Source: Haloarcula amylovorans
GTDB lineage: Archaea > Halobacteriota > Halobacteria > Halobacteriales > Haloarculaceae
Assembly (NCBI RefSeq): GCF_004681185.1
Contig: NZ_SRIF01000001.1
Location: forward strand, 124,001-188,000
Reading direction: 5' to 3'
DNA length: 64,000 bases
Both the position numbers and the translations under genes were made by a program. The notes below the pieces were generated by a model. The model made no database searches. It worked only from the letters and a program-made list of their open reading frames with translations, and was not told where the DNA came from. Of this stretch, positions 25,854-33,039 are shown piece by piece; positions within the stretch are counted from its first letter, which is position 1; every line of letters begins with the position of its first letter.

Positions 25854-27398
25854 GTGAGTCAGCACACATTGTTCGGGGACCATCCAGCGACGCGTCCCCT
25901 CGAGGAAGTCGGCGAGGTACAGTTCTTGGATACGACGCTGCGCGACGGCGAGCAGGCACCAGGCGTCTCGTTGACGCCCGACGACAAGGCCGACATCGCC
26001 CGCAAGCTCGATGACGCGCGTATCGACGTGGTCGAGGCAGGCAGCGCCTGCACCGGTCCCGGCGAACGCGAGACTATCTCGCGGGTCGCCGGGCTCGACC
26101 TCGACGCGACGGTGACGAGTTTCTGCCGGGGCATCCAGCGCGACATCGACCTCGCGGTGGAGTGTGGCGTCGACGGCGTCAACCTGGTCGTGCCCGCGAG
26201 CGACCGTCACGTCGAGGGAAAAGTCGGCACCTCGAAAGCGGAGAACGTACAGAACACGGTCGAACTGGTCGAATACGCCAAAGACCACGAGCTCTGGGTC
26301 GAGGTCATCGGCGAGGACGGGTCGCGCGCGGACGTAGACTACCTCGAAGAGTTGCTCGGGGCGGCACTCGACGCCGGAGCTGACCGCATTTGCTGGGCCG
26401 ACACCGTCGGCCACGCGACGCCGGACCGCGCGCTCGAATGCGTCTCGCGGCTCTCGGAACTCGGGCCGGTCAGCGCCCACACCCACGACGACCTCGGGAT
26501 GGCGGTGACGAACGCGCTGGTCTCGGTCGCTGCGGGCGCAGACCTCGTCCATGGCACCATCAACGGCATCGGCGAACGCGCCGGCAACGTCGCCCTAGAG
26601 GAGGTCGCCATCGCACTGTCTCACGGCTACGGCGTCGAGACGATGGAACTCACCGAGGTGTACGACCTCGCGGAACTCATCGCCAACCGAACGGGCATCC
26701 CGCTCGCCCCGAACAAGGCCGTCGTCGGCCAGAACGCCTTCACCCACGAGTCGGGCATCCACACCGATGGCACCCTGAAAGACGACGCGATGTACGAACC
26801 GTACCCGCCGGAGAAAGTGGGCCGCGAGCGCCGTCTCGCACTGGGCAAACACGCCGGTCGGGCCGGCGTGCAGGCGGCCCTCGACGAACACAACGTGACC
26901 GTCACCGACGAGCAGCTCTCTGACATCGTCGCCCGCGTAAAGGAGATTGGCGACCGGGGCAAGCGAGTCACCGACGCCGACCTGCTGACTATCGCCGACG
27001 ATGTCACGGGCAAGGAGAAAGACCGTCGGGTGGACCTACTCGGCCTGACCGCCGTCTCCGGGTCCGATACACCCACAGCGAGCGTGCGCCTCTCGGTCGA
27101 CGGCGAGGAGCGCAAGGAGGCCGCCGTCGGGTCCGGTCCCGTCGACGCCGCGATGAACGCCGCTCAGACGGCGCTTTCACACACCGCCGACGCGTCGCTC
27201 GAACACTACCACGTCGACGCCATCACGGGCGGGACGGACGCGATGGTCACCGTCGAGATCGAGATGGCGCGCGGCGACGACTCCGTCGCGGTATCGGCGA
27301 GCGACTCGGACATCACCCGCGCGTCCGTGCAAGCGATGGTGGACGCGATGGACCGCCTCATCTCGGACGAGGGCGAGACGCTGGTCGCAGACGACTAA
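25854..27398 (+). CDS. leuA: 2-isopropylmalate synthase/(R)-citramalate synthase family protein
   Basis: This 514-residue protein starts at a GTG. It carries the signature LDTTLRDGEQAPGVSLTPDD and the second family motif HTHDDLGMAVTNALVSVAAGA with NGIGERAGN, placing it in the HMGL-like acetyl-transferase group. A central linker (HESGIHTDGTL, LGKHAGRAG) and a C-terminal LeuA regulatory domain (about 385-505) complete it. It condenses acetyl-CoA with 2-ketoisovalerate (leucine) or pyruvate (citramalate, isoleucine). Haloarchaea often carry both versions and I cannot separate them confidently. The regulatory domain implies feedback control by leucine or isoleucine. Confidence 0.93.
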   Translation: MSQHTLFGDHPATRPLEEVGEVQFLDTTLRDGEQAPGVSLTPDDKADIARKLDDARIDVVEAGSACTGPGERETISRVAGLDLDATVTSFCRGIQRDIDLAVECGVDGVNLVVPASDRHVEGKVGTSKAENVQNTVELVEYAKDHELWVEVIGEDGSRADVDYLEELLGAALDAGADRICWADTVGHATPDRALECVSRLSELGPVSAHTHDDLGMAVTNALVSVAAGADLVHGTINGIGERAGNVALEEVAIALSHGYGVETMELTEVYDLAELIANRTGIPLAPNKAVVGQNAFTHESGIHTDGTLKDDAMYEPYPPEKVGRERRLALGKHAGRAGVQAALDEHNVTVTDEQLSDIVARVKEIGDRGKRVTDADLLTIADDVTGKEKDRRVDLLGLTAVSGSDTPTASVRLSVDGEERKEAAVGSGPVDAAMNAAQTALSHTADASLEHYHVDAITGGTDAMVTVEIEMARGDDSVAVSASDSDITRASVQAMVDAMDRLISDEGETLVADD

Positions 27399-27558
27399 GT
27401 GCCGTCTCGCTTCGATCGATGGCTGGTCGGCAGAGCGTTCTAGACCAACGCTTGGCGAAGCGAACGACGAGAAGAGAGCGGTATCGATCCCGACGATAAC
27501 GTGAGCAGGTTCGTCTCGTCGACGAATCGGTGTCTGCCTATCGGCTCGCAGAATCCGA

Positions 27559-27849
27559 TTACGCGGGTACCTCGGGCGCTGATGGTTCCTCGGGTTCGCT
27601 TACGACGACCACGACCTCGCCGTTCTCTATCTCGACGCGACACCCGGCCATCGAGAACGTGAGCGCCGCGTGCTGCTCGGGATCGGGCTCTCGAAACAGT
27701 TCGTCTAACGCTTCGGGATTGATGTGATCGTAGAGACGTTCGTCGAGATCGAGCGGATCGACTCCTTTCGCCGCCGCGATGGCGTAGACGACGGCTTCGC
27801 TCAGCGGTTCTGACGGTGATGTCGAATGTACGTGCTTCGTTCCGGTCAT
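27559..27849 (-). CDS. HalOD1 output-domain protein
   Basis: This 96-residue stand-alone HalOD1 domain has the helix LSEAVVYAIAAAKGVDPLDL, then YDHINPEALDELFR and the hairpin AALTFSMAGCRVEIENGEVVVV. It lies alone between the synthase and the thioredoxin gene with about 115-160 bp on either side. Function is unknown. It shares only the domain with the HalOD1 proteins at 25022 and 40959, not close identity. Confidence 0.85.
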   Translation of the reverse strand: MTGTKHVHSTSPSEPLSEAVVYAIAAAKGVDPLDLDERLYDHINPEALDELFREPDPEQHAALTFSMAGCRVEIENGEVVVVVSEPEEPSAPEVPA

Positions 27850-27965
27850 CCTTGTGCTCCGTAGCGGTCAATATCTGCCCCGTCAAAAGCGAGTTCTGGC
27901 TACACAGATTGCGTCAATCAAATGCGGTCACTACGTAGATAGCGACGCTGTCTCGAATCCGGACG

Positions 27966-28325
27966 TTATTGACCGTACCGTTCTATCAGCGACCGGAGTT
28001 GGTCTTCGGACTGAACGCCGACGACTTCCTCCACCTTCTCGCCGTCGGCGAAGAGGACGAGCGTCGGCACGCCGCGCACGCCGTAGGCCTGTGCGAGCGG
28101 TTGGTTGGCGTCGACGTCGACTTTCGCGACGGCGGCGTCGGTGTCGGCTGCGAGTCCTTCGACGGTCGGCTCTAGCATCTTGCAGGGTCCACACCAGTCT
28201 GCGTAGAAATCGGCGAGGACCACGTCGTTGTCCGCCACGAACTCGTCGAGGGCCGCCTGTCCGTCGATAGCGACCGGCTCCGTAGGCGTCTCACTGCTCG
28301 AATCCGTTGAAGATTCTACTGTCAT
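27966..28325 (-). CDS. Thioredoxin
   Basis: This 119-residue protein has a classical thioredoxin fold with the active site FYADWCGPCKMLEP and the cis-Pro loop GVRGVPTLVLFADGE. A Ser/Thr/Glu-rich N-terminal tail of about 18 residues precedes it. I use the ATG at 28325; a GTG one codon upstream is possible. It is the last gene of a minus-strand run (rhodanese-MBL hydrolase, decayed transporter fragment, thioredoxin), suggesting a role reducing persulfides or disulfides made by the sulfur cluster. That link is inferred from position. Confidence 0.95.
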   Translation of the reverse strand: MTVESSTDSSSETPTEPVAIDGQAALDEFVADNDVVLADFYADWCGPCKMLEPTVEGLAADTDAAVAKVDVDANQPLAQAYGVRGVPTLVLFADGEKVEEVVGVQSEDQLRSLIERYGQ

Positions 28326-28351
28326 CACTTCGTAGTACGTGCCATCAGTAG

Positions 28352-28549
28352 TTAAGAGTTTTGGGCATATAACGCAATACTATCTCCCGACGGTTGCCCC
28401 ACGACGAGCATCGACCCGATGTCGAGGCCCATACGTAGTGCCAAGACGACGTTCCGTTCGGCCCCGATAGTGAGGCCGACCGCGAACACCGTCAGTAACT
28501 GGAACGCAAACTGCGGCCAGTTTCGTCTAATTGCCTGTGTGGCTGGCAT
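28352..28549 (-). pseudogene. Probable N-terminal remnant of an MFS transporter
   Basis: This 65-codon frame begins RRNWPQFAFQLLTVFAVGLT and continues IGAERNVV, which looks like the first helix and loop of haloarchaeal MFS transporters. The rest (LGLDIGSMLVVGQPSGDSIA-like tail) resembles a shortened, altered continuation (family members continue with a LLVVGSF-type helix) and then stops. No further transporter sequence follows downstream. I therefore read it as a decayed transporter rather than a complete small protein. A genuine one-helix peptide of the sulfur operon is the alternative. Confidence 0.45.
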
Positions 28550-28570
28550 ACCAGAAGAGAACGGAGTGGC

Positions 28571-29701
28571 TTAGTTGGCGGCGCAGTTGTTCGGGCCGAG
28601 TTCGAGCGACTCGACATCACCGCCCGGTTGCTCCTTGCCCCAGTTTATCTGCTTGATTTCGTTGTAGTTCGCGGGTTCGTCGGCGAGGCTCTCGACGATG
28701 GTTTCGACGAACGACTCCTCGTCGCCCTCTTCGACGTAGCTCAGGAGTTCGTTGTTCGACTCCGCCACGAGGTCACCGAGTTCGGTCGCGAGCGGGCGCA
28801 CTTCCTCGTCGCTGAAGTGTCCCGGGAGGACGACGGTTTCGTCGTCGAGGTCGGTCAACTCGTCGAGGCTGTCGAACAGTTCGCTCGCGGCCTCCCGAAT
28901 GGCGTCCTCGGAGCCGTCTTCGAGGTCCGGTCGGCCGACGCTGCGAAGGAACAGCGTGTCGCCGGAGAGGAGCGCGTCGCCGAACTCGAAGGAGGCGCTC
29001 CCGGGCGTGTGGCCGGGCGTGTGGTGGATGTCGAGTTCGCAGTCGCCGACGGTAATCGTCTCACCGTCCTCGATTTCGGTCACCTCGTCGAGTTCGCCGG
29101 CGTCCTCACCGTGGAGGTAGTAGGGGACGTCGAGCTCGCCCGCGAGGCGACGCGCACCGGAGACGTGGTCGGCGTGGGCGTGCGTGTCGGCGACGCCGAC
29201 GATTTCGAGGTCGCGTTCGTCCGTGGCTTCGAGGTACTCCTCGATGTACTGTGTCGGATCGACGACGACGGCCTCACCGTCGTCGTGAGCGAGATAGGAG
29301 ACACAGCCCGTGCCCGGCCGGACGATCTGGACGACGCCGTCGGCTCCCTCGACGTCGTACTGGCGGTGAGCCCGCCCCCAGCCGTTCATCCCGTCGTCGA
29401 CCGACTCGGCGTCGTAGCCGTGTTCACGCAGGAACTCCGCGGCGCGAGCGGACGTGACGCCCGCGACACAGACGACGGCAATTTCTTCTTCTTTTGGGAT
29501 ATCGTCGAGTCGCTCCTCCAGCGAGGAGTAGTCGTACTCGAGGAGGTCGTCGTAGATAGGGACGTTCGTGCTGTCCGATATCTGCCACTCTTCGTAGTCG
29601 TCTTCGTTCCGGACGTCGAGGACGAAGAGGTCCTCGTCGTCGTCCTGAACGCGACGCGCGAGCTCGCTCGGCTCGTATCCAGTATTGCTCATCGTATCCA
29701 T
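28571..29701 (-). CDS. Rhodanese-MBL fold hydrolase (persulfide dioxygenase-like)
   Basis: This 376-residue fusion has an N-terminal rhodanese domain (about 8-110; persulfide-bearing Cys in VVCVAGVTSARA) and a metallo-beta-lactamase domain (about 120-330). The MBL metal ligands are DTHAHADHVSGARRL, HHTPGHTPGSAS, LLSGDTLF and VLPGHFSDEE, as in ETHE1-type glutathione/CoA persulfide dioxygenases. The C-terminal tail ends LELGPNNCAAN, shared with the paralogue at 33040. ATG 29692 is an alternative start. It faces a divergent rhodanese gene. Oxidation or transfer of sulfane sulfur in the cytoplasm is the likely role. Confidence 0.9.
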   Translation of the reverse strand: MDTMSNTGYEPSELARRVQDDDEDLFVLDVRNEDDYEEWQISDSTNVPIYDDLLEYDYSSLEERLDDIPKEEEIAVVCVAGVTSARAAEFLREHGYDAESVDDGMNGWGRAHRQYDVEGADGVVQIVRPGTGCVSYLAHDDGEAVVVDPTQYIEEYLEATDERDLEIVGVADTHAHADHVSGARRLAGELDVPYYLHGEDAGELDEVTEIEDGETITVGDCELDIHHTPGHTPGSASFEFGDALLSGDTLFLRSVGRPDLEDGSEDAIREAASELFDSLDELTDLDDETVVLPGHFSDEEVRPLATELGDLVAESNNELLSYVEEGDEESFVETIVESLADEPANYNEIKQINWGKEQPGGDVESLELGPNNCAAN

Positions 29702-29853
29702 TACTATGGGGTCTTGGATTGATAAACCCGTTGGCCGTAGCGCGACGTGCCGGTTCCGAATTGCCGTCAGACGCGCGAAATTCCGTTCTTGAAGGCACCG
29801 GTACTGGATATCTCTCTGTAGAGAAAAACGATCTGTCGCTGGTGGACCGCCAG

Positions 29854-29866
29854 ATATTTTATATTT
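29854..29866 (+). promoter_or_regulatory. TATA box of the single-domain rhodanese gene
   Basis: The run ATATTTTATATTT is the strongest AT box in this divergent region. It lies 20-32 nt upstream of the rhodanese ATG, which predicts initiation at or just before the start codon (leaderless mRNA). Confidence 0.6.
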
Positions 29867-29885
29867 CTTGCACAACTATCAACAA

Positions 29886-30254
29886 ATGAGCCAGATCGGA
29901 CCGTCCGGACTCGACGACCGGCTTTCGAGCGACGACGTGTTCGTCCTCGATCTCCGCCCGGCGGTCGACTATCGGACGGACCACATCACGGGCAGTTACA
30001 ATGTCCCGGTCTACGAGGACCTTCGGCAGGGTGACACCGACTCGCTCGACGAACACGTCGCAGAGATTCCCGACGAGCAGGAAGTCGTGACGGTCTGTAA
30101 GGCGGGGATCGTCGCGCGGAAAGCGACTGATCACCTGAACGACCGCGGGTACGAGGCGACCACGCTGACCGGCGGCTTCACGGGCTGGCGACACTACCGC
30201 GAGCGGACGATACTCTATCGCGTGGCCGCTCTTCTCCGACGGTTCCTCCCGTAA
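29886..30254 (+). CDS. Single-domain rhodanese (sulfurtransferase)
   Basis: This 122-residue protein is a single rhodanese domain: FVLDLRPAVDYRTDHITGSY, active-site loop VVTVCKAGIVARKA with the nucleophilic Cys, and LTGGFTGWRHY. A basic hydrophobic tail (RTILYRVAALLRRFLP) might touch the membrane. It transfers sulfane sulfur between thiosulfate, persulfides and acceptors such as TusA or thioredoxin. It is divergent from the rhodanese-MBL gene and convergent with the small regulator. Confidence 0.92.
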   Translation: MSQIGPSGLDDRLSSDDVFVLDLRPAVDYRTDHITGSYNVPVYEDLRQGDTDSLDEHVAEIPDEQEVVTVCKAGIVARKATDHLNDRGYEATTLTGGFTGWRHYRERTILYRVAALLRRFLP

Positions 30255-30337
30255 GCGCGCGAGTGCACAGCGACCGAGCCGAGACCGTAGTCTCCGGATA
30301 GGTGATGAGTTGCGCGCGTAGCGCGAAGAAGGAAAAT

Positions 30338-30742
30338 CTAGTTCTCGGCGGCCGCAGCGGGCCGCGACTCCTCGTCGTACTTCTCGCCGAATTCCCCGAT
30401 GAGCTGTCCCATCTGGGCGTACCAGTCGTTGAGGGTCCGCTGCATCTCTTGGGCGATCTCCTCGCCGTCGCGTGGCCGGTAGACGTGGTAGTACCCCCCC
30501 TGATCGTAGTTCACCTGCTCTTTCTGGATGAATCCCGCTTGCATCAGGCGCTGGACCCCGCGGTAGGCGGTCGAGCGCTCGCGGTCGACCTGTTCTGCAA
30601 TCTCGTCGACGGTGAGCGGCTCCGCGTGGTCGTGCAGTAACTGGAATATCTCTTTGTCGATCTCCTTGAGGTCGTGGAAACATTCCAGTAGCCCCTCACA
30701 CTGCATGTCTTTGCGGAGCATCTCGTTCATGGAGTCGGCCAT
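30338..30742 (-). CDS. Winged-helix regulator with paired N-terminal cysteines (candidate sulfur regulator)
   Basis: This 134-residue protein has a winged helix (about 28-95): DKEIFQLLHDHAEPLTVDEI, recognition helix RERSTAYRGVQRLMQAGFI, and wing YYHVYRPR. A C-terminal helix follows (about 97-125) for dimerisation. It resembles TrmB/MarR-like haloarchaeal regulators, not ArsR proteins. Its only two cysteines are Cys15 and Cys21 (QCEGLLECF), in a helix before the wing domain, a spacing that would allow a disulfide or polysulfide bridge. It sits inside the sulfur cluster, and a near-palindrome ACAATACTGC lies about 50 nt upstream of its ATG. I infer that it senses sulfane sulfur and regulates the cluster. 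Confidence 0.85.
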   Translation of the reverse strand: MADSMNEMLRKDMQCEGLLECFHDLKEIDKEIFQLLHDHAEPLTVDEIAEQVDRERSTAYRGVQRLMQAGFIQKEQVNYDQGGYYHVYRPRDGEEIAQEMQRTLNDWYAQMGQLIGEFGEKYDEESRPAAAAEN

Positions 30743-30792
30743 TAGTAGTAGTAGGTACGAACCGGATGCGCAAAAGTGTTTGCATAGATGGC

Positions 30793-30802
30793 ACAATACT
30801 GC
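30793..30802. promoter_or_regulatory. Candidate operator ACAATACTGC upstream of the regulator
   Basis: This 10-bp site differs by one base from the site at 32020-32029 and is nearly palindromic around TA. It lies 51 nt upstream of the regulator start (reading on the minus strand) and 24 nt before the end of the TauE gene. Autoregulation is a plausible inference. Confidence 0.4.
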
Positions 30803-30825
30803 GCCTATCTCCGACGCCGTGATGT

Positions 30826-31824
30826 CTACGACGTGGTGAGTCGGCACCACGTGCCGCTCGAATCGCCACGGAGTCGACAGACCGCGGCGAGGACGACCGC
30901 CCCGCTCACCAGCAGCGCCGACCCGAAGATGAGGACGGTACTCAGCGTGTTCAGCAACTCGATACCGTAGACGGTCCCGAGTTTGTTCGAGGCGACGGCG
31001 ATGCTGCCGGCGAGCAACATTGCGGCGAAGTAGCCCTTTATCTCGCCCTCGTCGACGAGGTTGGTCGCTCCGGCTCCCACGCGCGCGCCGAGTGCGCTTC
31101 CCACCAGTAGCGCGCCGACGACGGGGAGTGCGACCGACCCGGACTGCGCGTAGGTGAACGCGCCGAACGCCCCAGATATCGTAATCTGGAGGATGTCGGT
31201 CCCCACGGCGATGGCGGCGGGCACGCCGAGGCCGTACATCATCGCTGGCATCAACAGGAAGCCGCCGCCGACGCCGAGGAATCCCGAGAGGACGCCGATG
31301 ACGAGTCCGACGGCGAAGACGATGGTCCCGGAGACCCGAACGCCGCCGCGTAAGGTCACCATCGGCGGGATGTGGATGGACTGGACGCGGTCGGCGAGGT
31401 CGCTGCTCGTCTCGTCGTCTTCGTCGTCCGACCACGCGTCGCGGAGCGTGAACAGCCCAACTATCGCGAGGAGACCGACGTAGGCGACGTTGATGATGAG
31501 GTCGGCCATCCCGGTCGCGTCGAGGAAGAACACGACGCTCTTGCCGCCCTCGATACCGAGCGTCATGGCGACGGTCATTATCACGGCGAGTTTGTAGTCG
31601 ACCTGTCCGTGGTCGCGGTGACGGAGCGCACCGATGACGCTCGTCCCGAAGACGAACGCGAGGCCGCTCCCGACGGCGACCGTCGAGGGGTAGCCCATCA
31701 CGAGCAAGGCGGGCGTCACGAGGAACGACCCGCCCATCCCGAAGAACCCGAAGAGGGTCCCGATGAGCAGCCCGAAGCCCACGAACAGGGCGACCATCCC
31801 GAGGCTCAGTCCGAGTATCGCCAT
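30826..31824 (-). CDS. TauE/SafE (sulfite exporter) family membrane protein
   Basis: This 332-residue protein has eight or nine membrane segments and two internal repeats of the TauE/SafE signature: GTLFGFFGMGGSFLVTPALL near the N-terminus and GVLSGFLGVGGGFLLMPAMM in the second half. A charged cytoplasmic loop (about 118-150) separates them. Relatives export or import sulfite, sulfoacetate, taurine-derived sulfonates or thiosulfate. It starts at an ATG that overlaps the end of the small upstream membrane protein. Within this cluster, export of sulfite made by persulfide oxidation is a good hypothesis. Confidence 0.92.
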   Translation of the reverse strand: MAILGLSLGMVALFVGFGLLIGTLFGFFGMGGSFLVTPALLVMGYPSTVAVGSGLAFVFGTSVIGALRHRDHGQVDYKLAVIMTVAMTLGIEGGKSVVFFLDATGMADLIINVAYVGLLAIVGLFTLRDAWSDDEDDETSSDLADRVQSIHIPPMVTLRGGVRVSGTIVFAVGLVIGVLSGFLGVGGGFLLMPAMMYGLGVPAAIAVGTDILQITISGAFGAFTYAQSGSVALPVVGALLVGSALGARVGAGATNLVDEGEIKGYFAAMLLAGSIAVASNKLGTVYGIELLNTLSTVLIFGSALLVSGAVVLAAVCRLRGDSSGTWCRLTTS

Positions 31825-31826
31825 CG

Positions 31827-31976
31827 TCAGTCACCTCCGAGCGCGTCGAGTACGGTCGGACCGAGCGTGCTGCTGAGCGCACCGTACCCGACGTACAGTG
31901 CGATGGCCTCCGCGAAGACGAGACCAACGGTGGTGACGGCCTGTGCGGAGCCGCTCAGCGATTCGAGCCCGAACAT
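31827..31976 (-). CDS. Small one-helix membrane protein preceding TauE
   Basis: This 49-residue protein reads MFGLESLSGSAQAVTTVGLV, then FAEAIALYVGYGALSSTLG and PTVLDALGGD. It has one hydrophobic segment of about 20 residues. Its TGA lies two bases from the TauE ATG (ATCGTCA junction), so the two are tightly coupled. Small proteins in this position accompany haloarchaeal TauE genes and may be a subunit. No function is established that I know of. Confidence 0.7.
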   Translation of the reverse strand: MFGLESLSGSAQAVTTVGLVFAEAIALYVGYGALSSTLGPTVLDALGGD

Positions 31977-32019
31977 CTCATGCTCCCTCTATTTGTTTGG
32001 GTAGTATATTCATCATTAT

Positions 32020-32029
32020 GCAATACTGC
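32020..32029. promoter_or_regulatory. Candidate operator GCAATACTGC upstream of the TauE pair
   Basis: GCAATACTGC is a near-perfect 10-bp palindrome with one mismatched pair. It lies 44 nt upstream of the small membrane protein's ATG. An AT-rich TATA-like stretch (AGTATATTC, 32003-32011) lies between, so the site occupies the activator/repressor position just upstream of the promoter. Related sites occur at 30793, 34283 and 28374. Confidence 0.45.
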
Positions 32030-32072
32030 TTCCGAACGGTCGGTGTATCGGGTCGAAACATCTGTGGTACTG

Positions 32073-32540
32073 TTAGCGTGTAGTCGCGTCGGTCGTGGTC
32101 GCGTCGTCTGTGCTGGTCGAGCGTAGGTACCCCTGCGCGTACGCGCCGAGGAACATGCCGGCTATCGCCCACAGAATCGGGTAGTTGCCGATCCCGAAAC
32201 TGGCGTAGGCGGCACCCGGACAGATGCCCGAGAGCCCCCAGCCGACGCCGAAGATGGCGCCGCCGAGGACGACGTTTCGGTCGAAGTCTTTCACGCGGCG
32301 CGTGTACTCGCGAGCGGTCAGCGGCGCTCGGTCGAGATACCGCGTCGCGACGGTGAACGTGACGCCGCTGACGACGGCCGCCCCGCCCATCACGAACAGG
32401 AGGCCGAAGTCTTCGAACTGGAGGAAGTCCAGCACGACTTCGGGTCTGGCCATCCCGCTGACGGCGAGACCGAGGCCGAATATCAGCCCCCCGACGTAGA
32501 TTACCGGGAGGAACAGCGGGCTCTGTTCGGCGTCGCTCAT
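32073..32540 (-). CDS. YeeE/YedE family membrane protein, half-size subunit B
   Basis: This 155-residue protein has four membrane segments. The conserved signature GVGWGLSGICPGAAYASFG carries the Cys proposed to hand over thiosulfate in YeeE transporters; a second helix starts GLIFGLGLAVSGMARPEVVL. Its start overlaps the stop of the sister half by 4 nt (ATGA). Two such halves together correspond to a full-length YeeE/TsuA thiosulfate transporter or to PmpA/PmpB of bacterial BigR operons. Import of thiosulfate or a related sulfur anion is inferred. Confidence 0.9.
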   Translation of the reverse strand: MSDAEQSPLFLPVIYVGGLIFGLGLAVSGMARPEVVLDFLQFEDFGLLFVMGGAAVVSGVTFTVATRYLDRAPLTAREYTRRVKDFDRNVVLGGAIFGVGWGLSGICPGAAYASFGIGNYPILWAIAGMFLGAYAQGYLRSTSTDDATTTDATTR

Positions 32541-33037
32541 GGGCTCACCCCCAGGGCTTGCACTATCTGGGCGGTGCCGATGGCGAACGTCATGAACGTA
32601 GCGACGTTCACGAGCGACGTGTTCGACAGCGACCCGACGCCGCAGACGCCGTGTCCCGAGGTACAGCCTTTCCCGAGGCGCGTGCCGACGCCGACGAGGA
32701 AGCCGCCGCCGAGCAGTCGCCACCAGTCGACTCCCGTCGTCCAGATGCCAGGGTCGGGCGCGAGGACGAGTCCCCAGAGCGCCGCGCCGCTGACGATACC
32801 CGCGGTGAACACGAGCCGCCACCCCCGCGATTGGCGGTATGTGAAGCGATTGAACCGGTCGACGTTCGAGACGTACGAGAGCGTCGACTCGAGGAACGTA
32901 CTCGCGCCCGCGATGATGCCGGTCGAGAGGTAGATGACCGACGCTCCGAGTCCGACGAGGAGGCCGCCGACCAGATACGGCAGCGTCCCGCGGGGGAAGG
33001 GATCACCGAACGCGAGCAGCGGTGTGAGTGGGTCCAT
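32537..33037 (-). CDS. YeeE/YedE family membrane protein, half-size subunit A
   Basis: This 166-residue sister of the downstream half has four to five membrane segments and the family motif GVGTRLGKGCTSGHGVCGVG with two cysteines. It starts 2 nt after the rhodanese-MBL stop and overlaps subunit B by 4 nt, so the three genes form one operon. With subunit B it should form a sulfur-compound channel in the cytoplasmic membrane. Confidence 0.9.
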   Translation of the reverse strand: MDPLTPLLAFGDPFPRGTLPYLVGGLLVGLGASVIYLSTGIIAGASTFLESTLSYVSNVDRFNRFTYRQSRGWRLVFTAGIVSGAALWGLVLAPDPGIWTTGVDWWRLLGGGFLVGVGTRLGKGCTSGHGVCGVGSLSNTSLVNVATFMTFAIGTAQIVQALGVSP

Positions 33038-33039
33038 CG

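Noticed and set aside
28374..28381. Fourth copy of the sulfur operator (GCAATACT)
   Set aside because: It lies inside the end of the MFS remnant's reading frame and matches only eight bases, so it was not annotated as a site, although it is upstream of thioredoxin.
30300..30337. Rho-independent-type terminator between the rhodanese and the regulator
   Set aside because: The GCGC-rich inverted repeat is only four pairs and has no T-run; nothing supports termination here beyond convergent genes.
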